Assembly (NCBI GenBank): GCA_006384855.1
Contig: VCJN01000965.1
Coordinates: 62,001 to 126,000, forward strand
DNA length: 64,000 bases
Source of the DNA: Tetraselmis striata
Lineage: Eukaryota > Chlorophyta > Chlorodendrophyceae > Chlorodendrales > Chlorodendraceae
Direction: 5' to 3'
The notes beneath the pieces were generated by a model, which made no database searches, was not told the DNA's origin, and saw only the letters and a program-made list of their open reading frames with translations. Below, one piece after another: positions 22,470-33,434 of the stretch (its first letter is position 1; each line of letters starts with the position of its first letter). Both the position numbers and the translations under genes were made by a program.

Positions 22470-25400
22470 TTGCATTTACAAATGCAGCATATGCATAGAT
22501 GTATATATTATGTATAATATTTTGTATAATATATCAAACGTATAATAAATATCACCAAAGCCGTATCTATCGCGCGTCTTCTGCAAGAGGCAAGTGGGAT
22601 TCATCCACCAAGTGACATTTCTTGGACGACAGATCCGTACTAGCTACTGGTTTGTGCCTAGCGGTTTCCTAGAGCGATACATGGGATGTGCAATGCATCA
22701 ATAATCCACAATCATAAACCTTTTGCTCTTTTGATCCCCTGCTTGCAAGCGCTACTGCGCGCATGCATGCACCGTATATAGCGCTGCGCCTCAATGATCC
22801 CATAGTATTATGCAAATCAACATACGGAGGTGTAGACAAGATCCAATTTTCTTTGCATTTGCATTTTGACATCCATGCAAGAAAGTACACGCAAGTGTGC
22901 TGATCGACACGCAATGTAATGAATTCCCTTCAACAATACCAAATATCACTCACTTGCAGTTGCCATGCAAATAACAAGGAGTCGTACGCATGGAATTGGC
23001 ATTGGTTTACATGCATGCAGTCATGATTACATAATTCAGGGGAGAAGTATAATGTGTCAACAAGCATTCATTACACGAGATGGTGCATCTCGCTTGACCT
23101 TTTCATCACTACGCGCTGACGCTGGAATCTACATTCTCGGCTGGGTTGTTTGTGAATCTCCGCCAGGCAGCTCTTTTTCTTGTTCAGAAAAGGCAACAAT
23201 TGGAAGGGGGGGAGTTGACTGTCAAGCACTTAGGAAATCTTCGCCGCATGCTTGCACCCTGGACGAGTCTCCTTCACTTCAACCGTTGGAGGCATTGGGC
23301 TGGCATGCGATGTGCAGGCGCCCAACGCCTTGGCGAGTTGTTGCCTGTCGCAGTGGGTCTTGCAAAGGCCGTGAGAGCAGCTTTTGGTGGCGGGTCTCGC
23401 CTGGCATGCATTACGCACATCACAAATACTGGCAACTACCAACAGATACCAACGCATCATTACGCAGCGTGCGGTGATGTATGGCTTATCTAGATAATGA
23501 TACAATTCAATACTACAACCTAGTATCGATGATTGACTATGTGTTCATGAGAACCAATAGCACATCTCTTTTTCAGCCGCATAATATATAAAGCAAGCAG
23601 CAATGGTGCACGTGCGCACCCCATACATTCGCAACTTTCTAGCATCTGCCTCGTTGGCCATTCACATGCTCTATGCATAATGGACAACATCTGTTTTTTT
23701 TCCAAAACTCAAAGTCTTCCTTCAGCGCCTGCGCTTGCACCCAAGTTTCAATCAATTGTCAAATATTGAAGTGAACAACTCGTCAAGAAACTGCAGCAAA
23801 ATGATACTGTCGGTCGACACATATGAGGCGCATTGCCAAGCATTCCATATTACACTTACACACCCAACTAACTAACCGCATCGGCTTTTCTTCCGCGAGA
23901 ACCGGGATGCCAGCGGGTTCCAGTTCCAACGCCCCACACATGTGTCATGCTGGGCAGCGGTATCAAGCGCATCTTCCGTAGCATACTCTGCCATCGTGTC
24001 AGCTGGGATGCCAGCGCTTGCTCCAGAACTTTGTCCACGCCTCGCCTCGTTCCTCCGTGAGTGTGGCTTGTGCTTTGATCGTTCCAGCCTGGCGCTTGTT
24101 GTCCTCCTACTTTCGCAAGCACACAGTGTTACAAGCACCTATATTGTGTCAACAAATGATTGTACAACAAAACATCGATCGGGAGTATGCACGTCATGGC
24201 ATTAGGGTTTGTAGGTATTAGTGTTTACCAGCGTTGAAGACCGTTCCCTGAGTGCACTCATTTTGCGGCTCAGTCTTGAGATGCTTTGCTTGTTCTTCAC
24301 TGTGTCTGTCAAAGCTCGACCCCAGCTGCGTAATCGAAATCACAACAGCAAGGGATGGAGCGGGGTGATTACGAAAGCATGACGAAGCCTCATCAAAAAC
24401 TGTGTGAAAAACTATGATGACTTTTTTGAGAGGACTCGCTGCATGCGTGCCGCGCCAGAGGTCTGCATAGCGAGAAGTATCGTATCATAATGATAGTGGG
24501 TGGGCGGCGACTACTTACGATGTGTATGCATCCCAAACTTTCTTGGGCATCAAGACATGATACCTAATGTTCTCTGCAAGAGTGACGGGCAGGGTAGCAC
24601 AATCCGTCTGAATCAAGCAGACATGAGGGCGCACAGGGGAAAGACTGAATTCAGAAAGATTGACGACAGCCAATTACTCAATTGTTCTATTGCACAATGG
24701 CACCGCGTGACGCGATACGGGTGAGCGACTCAGAGGCGGGGCGAATTCTGGGAGTGGCTTCACGGAAGTACGCACCTGCCAGGGACCTGCCGGGTCGCCG
24801 TCGCACAACACATATGCAGTTCCTATTATGCAGGCCGAGAGGAAAGGCACGAGTATGTGGCGTTGCGGCATACACAACCGCGCGCATGCGGGGGGGGGAG
24901 GGGGTGCAATAGTCTTATCGCACATATGACGATATCTCAGAAAACACAGAAACCCATGCTGCTACTGATCGATAGTGCTGGAGGTCGAATAAGCAACGGC
25001 ACAGCAGCGAATGAGTGATACAACCGCGATCTAACATGTTCGGTCAGCTGTGTCAACAGTCGCATGCACGACCTGTGCTCGCGTGTAGTGCTTGCGAGCA
25101 AAGGGACCGTGTGTCACGAACTGCCGTTGGCGATTGGGCCGTCGCGTGCCGGCGGTGTTGGGCAGGTCAATTCCCTCTGCCGTCCTATCCAACGCTCGCC
25201 ACCCCTTGCGCGAATACGACGAGCAGTCGATCAGTTGCATGGCGAGCGTGGCCGTGCCTGCCGACCCGTAAGCATACAACACGCGTACCTCGTTGTTGTT
25301 TCGTTGCGACGACTGGCGGCAGCGCGTCCCGCCATCCGCGCGCTTCTGCATTTCTAGCTCCGTTGTTACTCTCGCTTGATGTTATTTGGTGAAGCTTTGT

Positions 25401-25600
25401 TACCGTAACGCGGCGTACATGTACACCGTACGCCGGATGTCCGCCCATGACATGAATCCGCGTTGCGCACTGCTAGCCGGTTACGCGCATTGCGTAAAGT
25501 GTGGATTCCGGGTCATGCAATACTTTGCAGCATTGACTGCTCTGATGCTCGCATGCTGGGTGCTATGCTCCTTGCTCCCGGCGGTGGATATAACCCCGAA
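22470..25600. other. No gene seen
   Basis: Over 3 kb with many short frames but no recognisable domain, exon structure or strong repeat. AT-rich with simple TA/TG stretches. Confidence 0.5.
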
Positions 25601-25609
25601 CCGGAGTCG

Positions 25610-25735
25610 CTTGCTTTTTTTTTTCGCCCCCATGACAGGACTGACAAAAGTGAAACCCTTGTAGCGTCTCTACGACGGCCGTTTAGGCAGCGATCCATCT
25701 ACGGGAAGCCACGCTGGGTAGGTAGCCCTGGAGGC
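25610..25735 (+). repeat. Interspersed repeat family B copy
   Basis: It contains GACAGGACTGACAAAAGTGA, CTTGTAGCGTCTCTACGACG and GCCGTTTAGGCAGCGATCCA. Closest to 15005-15165 and to the reverse complement of 46945-47065. Confidence 0.7.
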
Positions 25736-25839
25736 TTTGATATTTATAGTCAATAAGCAGATTGCCGAAGCATTCTGCAAGTCTAATTAGAGGGCAATGA
25801 CGGGATTTCAAACACTGTAATGGATCACCGTCTAAAACA

Positions 25840-26870
25840 CTGCCATCGAAATACCCAGCACTGACCACAAAAGGTCCGCCCTACCCATAATTTGGGCGTC
25901 GGCCCATTCGAGTAATGCGAGTCGGGGCAAGCCCCATCCCGCGGCGGAGCAAAGCATTTCGGGAGTGCGATGCATGTGCTACAAGAAAGGCAATGTGAGG
26001 GAGGGCCCGACGCCATAAATGGAAAAAATCCCATTCCGAGTAAAATCTTGGGCGCCGTGAAGGGAGGGGAGTACCCCGCCAAAAAATACGGCAGGTAAGT
26101 CGTCCTCGGGTGTTGACGCAATAATATGACTGCTAATAAACTTAACTCCGGAATTAACAACCCCAAAGCATGACGGTGATATACCCCCAATACCGCAGGC
26201 ACTCCACCAACATATGTTCAATATAGTCTCAAATTCACTTCCGCGACATGCAAGGCAGTCTTCATGGAACCGCTCAGGCATGGCATGAATCCGGGCCAAT
26301 CGGCGGGCAGTGGGAAATACTCGGGTGCGCAATTGAATCACAATGTGCAGCCCGGCCATACCCCCGGCGGAGACACCCGCAGTGTACTGTGGCAACGGGT
26401 TTGATTGTAAGATGCCTTGAGATATATACCCCAGGTTTTAGCACCGGCTAACACTGCCGGCGATTCGTAACGCGCCCACACCGATGCCTTTACTAGTTCA
26501 GCGGCATCGCGCCCGGCTAGTGATCTCCACTCAAGTCGAAGGTGCGTTCCCTCATCAGGTATGTAGCCCATCGGGCAGCTTGTTCGCGTAACGCGGTATC
26601 GTCAAAAACCGGCCATCATCCCACACTTACCCCAAATCCCAATTAAATGGTCCTTCGCCCATTGCGAGAAGTGGGCGAACATGGCACGCATGTTATCGAA
26701 CGCGCCTGTGATACCAACAACGTCGTCCGTATGTAATTGACCCGGCACCCGTACTGGTTGCCTTATGGCTGCTAATGTGTCGGTGCACCATGGTACATCA
26801 CACCCTAGATGTTCTACTCCATCGAATATATCGTTGATAAATAGGTTAAATACACCCCTCCACATAAAGT
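25840..26870 (-). pseudogene. Decayed non-LTR retrotransposon fragment (RT plus C-terminal Cys region)
   Basis: At 26602-26865 the minus strand reads FNLFINDIFDGVEHLGCDVP, then GQLHTDDVVGITGAFDNM and FSQWAKDHLIGIWGKCGMM: the B-E motifs of a LINE reverse transcriptase, with HTDD where YADD is expected. Further downstream on this strand, in other frames, are FHEDCLACRGSEFETILNI (the Cys-rich end typical of such elements) and TARRLARIHAMPERF. Frames change and stops intervene, so the copy is dead. It belongs to a different clade from the two other non-LTR elements in the window. Confidence 0.6.
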
Positions 26871-27329
26871 CCCATGCCCATTTCTCGCCGACTCATTTGA
26901 GCGTATTACAAATAGTAGGGCAGCAGCTGAATATAGGGTTTACGACCTGAAATCCTGGAATGTTGCACATTTATGCTTAGCCTTTTTCACAATAGGGTGT
27001 AAGCAAGCCCTTTGGCCCTAACAAGTGTCCTACACGAGTGGCACTTGCGCCACGCTGAGCGTTTCCAGTCGCCCGACAACAATGGGGGTTGGTGCCCCGC
27101 ACTACGTCCCGCCACGCATGCATCGACCATTGCATGTTGGGATGGCCATGGGTGGGCGAGGAAACATGTCAGCAAAGAGGATAGGGTATTTTGGGTTGGG
27201 GTGGGGCCATAGTGGCGTGCGCCCGTGCACGACGTGGCGTGATACCATCGCCACTGCAGTGCTGCCTTGATGTATGTGGTGCAGCTCTCAAACTCGCGGT
27301 ATGGCTCTGCGCCTAGCATTGCGAGGAAA

Positions 27330-28300
27330 CGTCAGAAATTTTTTATATAAAACCACTAAATACTGGGCGAGCAGGGCTGCAATTTCCACAGTAGCAGCAC
27401 GGTCGTCCGGGGTCATTTAGGCTTTTCGATTTTTTAAAAATAATATATATGTCGAAACCTGACGTTTCTTCCACTGTGTGGTCAACACTTGTAGTAGGCG
27501 TGAAACTTGAAGCGAAGTGGATCTCAAAACCTGATACATGGTGGCAAAACGATGTGTTGTGTGTACTCGTGCACGGACCACTCATACTTGCACGTGCCTC
27601 CCTTGAGCGATGCCCACGGCCGCCATGCCAGATCCCCCTTTCACAACATCGCTTCCATCAGCATCGACGCATTAAGGTGCACGCCATTGCCGTCTCAATG
27701 GGCTCACCATGGCGCGCTATAAGCATGCGGCCATGCACTACTATAGAAAAGCTTTGGCCTATAGCAAAGAGGCCGCAATAACCCTCTCCCGCCTGCGCGT
27801 GCAACGATCACAGCCGCATTTTGTCCATGCATGGTTTTACCCATCAACCATCGTCGTCGAAACGTAGGGCTTGGTCCATGCCGTGAATGACCTAATCTTA
27901 TGACCTTGTATGGATAGTGATCATACCAATGGTGATGTGGTATGAGTACGGGGGCAGTGGTGTCCCATGCCTATTTATGCACACTATGAATGGTGCAATT
28001 TGTGGTTTTGAATAAGCGCTAGCGCCAGAAGCGCTATGGCATGATTTTGCCTAATAATAAATGAAAGTGTTGACGGCAACGGCTACATGGGGTGTATCGC
28101 TATCACGGCATTCCCCCCCAGCCGTACGACCCTGATTAACATGCATGCACGCGCACGGTCTCAGTGTAGCCGCGCATGGGCATGTGGATCAAATTCGCGA
28201 ACCCTTACTTATGTGGAAAGGTGTAGGATAGGGGAAGCAGGCGGCGGCGGGCGGCGGCGCACGACTACTAGCGACTACGGCCACGCTCTAAAAGTAGCAG
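27330..28300. other. No gene seen
   Basis: Mixed-composition sequence; short frames only, none with recognisable features. Confidence 0.5.
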
Positions 28301-28304
28301 GGGC

Positions 28305-28385
28305 TTTTATTAGGCGGCTTGCTGTGTTGATCTTTAAGTACTGCTTTGTTACTGGCCTTTTTGTAATTCGCGCCAGTAACAGTAC
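28305..28385 (+). repeat. Interspersed repeat family A copy
   Basis: GGCGGCTTGCTGTGTTGATC, then TACTGC, then CCTTTTTGTAATTCGCGCCAGTAAC (given in parts); same order as at 4.15, 38.07 and 57.8 kb. Confidence 0.65.
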
Positions 28386-29229
28386 CAGAGGTCTGGCGCC
28401 TGGTCGGCACCCGCGCTCACGGCGGCGGTTGGGGGTTGACCAGCGTTGACCACGACTCACTGCGCTTGACAGCACACACTGTTTCCACCGCCAAGCACCC
28501 ACGGGAGCAGCTCGTACTATACCTCATCGGCAGGCGCCCGAGGGGCCGAGGCCGTGCGTCCCAGAGGTAATCCAGTTATTTGTCACTCGCACCTGAGCTG
28601 CGCCGCAGCTACCCGGCTACACTATGCCTGGGAATTGTCGAGCGCTGCTCTGCAGAAACAGGGAGAGGCCATCCAGGCGGAGCGGGACTTGGTTTGGTTT
28701 GCACTGCGACGCCGCAGCGGCACGACTCCTCGGTCCGACGGCGTTGCTGTTGCTGCCTTATCCGCTACCCGTAAGCAACCTGCCGTATCTAGGGGTATCA
28801 GCAGCCATTGGTAGCTGCCAGTTTAGGGTTCTCTCCGGATCTTTCGGCGGTGTGACCTACTGGAATACCGCTGTATGTGTGTGAGTGTGTGTGTGGGGGG
28901 GTGGGGGGGGGGTGGGGGGGTTCTTGTGCGGGTTCGGAGTATTGCCCGCCCCGCCAACCTCCGACAACACACAGCCTGCCTGAAGCGTACCGGCACGGGA
29001 ATCAGGGTTGGGGTTCTTCTGCGCGGGATACTGGGATAGCCGATGGCGAGCAAGCTGCCGTATATAGGGCTGGGCACGGGGTTGTGTCCGCACTGGTACC
29101 TCGCCGGCTCTCTGGTAGCCGCTTCATCTAAGCAGACGGCGCGTCGGACATGTGGACCCATGCCAGGCCTGCGAGCTCGCACGAGAGCTTTGGTGCACTG
29201 CGTAGGGCGCCGACAAGAGTTGCGCTCAA

Positions 29230-32200
29230 ATGGCTTCCATGGTCGCAACGGAGACTCCACCAGCAAAGGTGCTCAAGGTGGCTTCCCCCATGGTTCGGGG
29301 CACCGGCTCCCCGGCCTCGCGCGCCTTCGGCCGGGAGCTGACCAACAGCCCGGCAGCCGGAGGCGGGTCGCCGCAGAGCAGCCGACAGGTGGCGAAGAAG
29401 GCGCCACGCACCGGCGATCGTCGGCGGAGCGGCGCTGCCGCCTTGCGAACACCCACCTCGGCCCTGAAGGTCCCCCCCTCTTCCTCCTGCTGTCGTGCCG
29501 AAGCTGCGACTCCCATACAAGTCCGTACCGTCCCCGCGAGGCTCTGTTCAATTGTCTAGTCTTTCAATGCGGCTTATTGGCCAGACGAGTGCCCGACCTT
29601 TCCCCTCTATCGCTATTTGACGTCGCCGTGGTATGGAGAAATAGTAGCAACTAAGTCTCTCCCGCGAGCGTCAAGTGGCCGTTGTGGTCCAAGGCAGCAC
29701 CCTCATTCTGCTGAGACCGCTGCCATGCCAACCCTGTGGCCTCCGACAGACGCTCGATGAGGACGACAGCCTGGCTCGCACGCAGGAGCGGCTGCAGCGG
29801 ACCCACGACTCGCTGCTGCAGAAGCTGTCGCAGCGGCGCAAGAAGGGTGGGGCCACCGGCCGCACCACCGCATCCTCGCGGCTCCCGGGTCTGTCACTCA
29901 CCGCGCCCCTGCCGCCGCCCCGCGCTCCGCCCGCCGCAGACATCAAGGCGCGCGAGACGCTGGCGCACAAGCTCACGTACGTGACGGGGGAGCGGCAGCG
30001 GCTGACGCGCAAGCTGAACCGGTCGCAGCTGGAGCTCCAGACACGCACCACCGCTACCAACAGCGCCCTCTCGGCGATGCCGGGCGCACAGCTCGACCAG
30101 CTCGAGTCGAAGGATCTGCAGGTGCGAGGGGCAGGGGGGCGCTGTGTGTGGTCATCCCGGTGATGTCGGCACGCGGGCACGCGCTGACACTGTCCGGGGC
30201 GTTGCGGGCCGCAGATCGCTGCGCTCCAGGAGGAGCTCCAGAGGGCGAAGGAGCGGCTGGCGTTGTCCGAGGCGGGGCTGGCCAAGCTGGCGGCCGCGTC
30301 GGAGAGCTGCCCTGCTGAGGATGACGTTGGCCATGCGCGCCTGGCGGAGCTGCTGGAGGCCGAGATGAAGGCGGACAAGGCCAATGCCAAGGTGGGTGGG
30401 TGGGGGGGGGGGGGGGGGGCATCCGAAGCTTGCATTGCTGTACTCATTGGGTTCCCTATTATTCAGTGGCCGGGATTTTGACCCCCACCCCCCCCCCCCC
30501 CCCCCCCCGGCGCCTGGGTCAGGTGAATTAAAGTGTTGTAATACTGATTCTCGTGAATTAGTATCAAAAGATCATATGATTCCCGGCATACTCGCAGCTC
30601 TCATGATACTTTTGGGCGTCACGTAATACCACCCAGTTGAGGGGATTTCTCCTGAACTCAAGGCGAAATCCACGGCGCCAGTAAAGTCCAGTTCGCCATG
30701 TTAACGCTACGTGAGCTGCCTCACGCAGACGGCATGACCAGGACATCTACAACGTTGACATGATCTGCCTTTTGTCCATATAATTTTGGTGCCACTTAGG
30801 TCAGCTTCATCCCGCACGTCAGTGTCAAATCGAACTTAGCTAAAGTTACCTGGTTAACAGGAACTGAAGTGAACCTGACAGAATCAAGTTAATTCGGCTC
30901 AAATGGCTTCCTCCCGCCACAGCTTTGCGATCACGCAACTCGATTCCCCACATTTCCGGGGTCCGCATGTTCAAACGCGGCCATGTTGCTGGCTGGTACC
31001 TCCAGGTGCTGGGTACCGTCGCAGAGGAGCTGCTGGCGGCGAACGGCCTGTACCGCAGCCGCTGCGCCGAGGCGGAGGCCCACGTGCAGGCGCTGCAGGT
31101 GCTGAACCAGGGGAAGAGCGAGGTGGAGCGGCAGCAGGCGGAGCGGATCCAGAACCTGGAGGCAGAGCTGGACAATGTGCCCCTCCCCCCCCAGAAAGTT
31201 TGAGAAAGACATGCTATCGCCGCATCAACCGCAATCGGGCGCGCTTATTTATTCATATCGACATTCGGTACACGAAATGTGGTCAGAGTTGGGATTTCAG
31301 AGCGCCCTCCCTCGCACGGTCTCGGGGCACTTCATGCAGTGCCTGCAACATGCCGATCCGTGTCAGCGCATGAGCTCTGCGCTGGTCGCGCACACGCTAT
31401 GCTGAAAAACGTCACCGTGACGGCCTCCAGCTGCGATGCGGATATCAGGTTTCAGCAAATACAAATTATCGCATAGCCAGCACGGATGATGGCTTTTGGT
31501 GGCAAAGTGTATAGGTTGCTGCTAGCCTGCATAGCTTAATTCTTTATTGTTCGGTATGAGGGTGAGTGCAAGCAGCCCCGGAGTGACGGCGCGACTGGTG
31601 CCGGGTGCGCCCTGCAGGCGGTGGTGGGAACGCACGATCGCTGCTCCCATAACTCCCCGACTGAGCTGAGCTGAGCTGAGCTGACCCGGGGGCGGACGCG
31701 GTGCCGCTGGCCGCGCGCACTGCAGGCCCGCAGCTACAGCTGGCAGCACGTGGAGCAGCTGCAGCAGCTGGAGATCGAGATGCGGAATGCGCACGAGCAC
31801 CTCGGCCAGCAGTCCAAGGAGCTGACCACCAAGGCACAGGTCAGTGCGCATCGGGCTGGTGGTGATGCGTGTCTTTCTCAGAACCTCAGTGCTCCCCCTG
31901 CAGGCGCCGACATGCAGGCGCCACCTCTACTAAAAGAGCGACTACTTTTGCTCGTACAAACCGGTGCCGTCGAATGTTGTTCAAAAGTTTCGTGGTCATT
32001 TTGTCGAGATTTTTCCGTTGCAGTTGACACCAGAAAGGGCAGGGCGCGTTTTTGGTGATCGGGTTGATGTTACCGTGCTCTTTGACTTAATTCCAGACAT
32101 CAAGAGTTGGACTCGCCTCGAAAACAAGCATATACTCCCCTACCCCAGCAGTTGATAATCCAGAATTCATACAAACCGCAGGCCAGTGCATGGGAAAACG

Positions 32201-32436
32201 GAAACGTCCGCGCGTTGAATTGGCACCGGTACGCGCAGGATGGTGGGGGGGGGGGGGGGGTGCACAATGTGCTGACAATCTCGGGCCTTTCCCTCCTCGT
32301 GCGCCCGCCGCAGCTGATTGAGCACCTGGAAGCCCGGCTGGAGGCTGCGGAGGAGTACCTCGAGGGCGCCCAAGCCGAGCTGGAGTCGCTCCGCCCGCCC
32401 AGCGGCACGCCCAGCACCGCCCCGGCCTCCACCTGA
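29230..32436 (+). CDS. Coiled-coil protein, six exons, function unknown
   Basis: Six exons joined by consensus AG acceptors and GT donors, every intron in phase 0: 29230-29469, 29750-30121, 30215-30391, 31006-31176, 31726-31839 and 32314-32436, giving 398 residues. The first 80 residues are basic and low-complexity (start caaaATGGCTTCC). Exon 2 adds a charged helix (LARTQERLQRTHDSLLQKLS), a proline-rich linker, and a second helix. Exons 3-6 are almost entirely coiled coil (IAALQEELQRAKERLALSEA; QALQVLNQGKSEVERQQAER; VEQLQQLEIEMRNAHEHLGQ; LIEHLEARLEAAEEYLEGAQ). No enzymatic motif is seen. Intron 3 is the longest (614 bases) and holds G and C homopolymers. It is convergent with the aldo/keto-reductase-like gene. 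Function unknown; a structural or scaffold role is only a guess. The 5' end could extend upstream. Confidence 0.72.
30402..30508 (+). repeat. G18 and C21 tracts within intron 3
   Basis: G-homopolymer 30402-30419 starts ten bases after the donor site; C-homopolymer 30488-30508 follows. The two could pair to form a hairpin in the intron. Confidence 0.85.
31661..31683 (+). repeat. (GAGCT)n short tandem repeat in intron 4
   Basis: Four GAGCT units, about 40 bases before the exon 5 acceptor. Confidence 0.85.
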
Positions 32437-32682
32437 CACAGCGCTCGACAAGCATCCAACACACTCAAGCACACCGCGAGGCAGCAATCACCCGCGCCAG
32501 AGGCAGCGTCGACCTGTGTGGTGTTTACATTTATCGCTGTAGGTCCGTGGCCGCCAATTGAGAAAATTGAATATCCATTTTTTTGACATGCTGTAGTATT
32601 GGCTTGATGCCGCCATGAGCAAAGCAATGCTCTGGCTCCATCAGCAAGGCTAGGAATACGGACTACATGCGCCTCAGCCAAT

Positions 32683-32687
32683 CTGTA
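32683..32687 (+). terminator. Putative poly(A) signal TGTAA of the coiled-coil gene
   Basis: TGTAA about 250 bases after the stop codon; the nearest good match downstream. Weak on its own. Confidence 0.3.
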
Positions 32688-32689
32688 AG

Positions 32690-33376
32690 GCACTCAGGCA
32701 GTTGGCATTCGATGCTGTGTGTAAGGGCGAAACATAAAGTGCGTCTGGGGCTCTGGGCTGCCCCTGCCCCGAGGACCGCAGTAGGTTGATAATGTAAAGG
32801 TGCTAATGTGCACAATGGGGTCCTGGATGCTGATGGGGAAGTCATTTGTGGCTGGTGCGGCCCTCAAACCAGGACAGCATATACGGCGGTCTTCAAGCGG
32901 GCCGCACAGGCTTTTGGTAGACGTGATTCAGACAAGCGGCAACACCGGTATCGTAATGCACTCAACCACACGCCCTGGATTCATAGCGACTATTCTTTAC
33001 GCTGTGAATCGTAAGAGAATAGATAATCTTTATGATTAGTCTAAGTCGTAAATTTAGACTAGTACATTTAGTCTACATTTAGTAGCCTAAATGTAGAGGC
33101 GAGTACTCGTAGTACCGAAGAACTGTAATAAAAAAAAGCACAGATATGCAGGGTGCTGTGCTGCACAAACCGTACCAAACCGCTGTGGAGTAAAGTCGTA
33201 GACTCTAGACGAGGCGACCACAAAACTGCTGCGGTAATGAAAGAATACCGCAAAAGGTCTGGGCTACTGCCGGCTGCATGTTGGGCTCCAAAACCATCCA
33301 TTACTGTGTGCTGATTGTGCGTTACTAACATCTTGCCATGACCACAATCAAAGAATAATCAGACGATTAATAGTCG
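32690..33376. other. Convergent intergenic region, no gene seen
   Basis: It lies between the 3' ends of the coiled-coil and aldo/keto-reductase-like genes. A stretch near 33040-33095 is built from imperfect TTTAGTCTA/TAGACTAAA-type repeats. Confidence 0.5.
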
Positions 33377-33381
33377 TTACA
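33377..33381 (-). terminator. Putative poly(A) signal TGTAA of the AKR-like gene
   Basis: On the minus strand, TGTAA lies 54 bases after the TGA at 33435-33437, a typical distance for this signal in chlorophytes. Confidence 0.45.
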
Positions 33382-33434
33382 GGTCAAGCTATATGTATCG
33401 GGGCAAAGAGGAGGGGTCGGGTGGGCGGAGGGGT

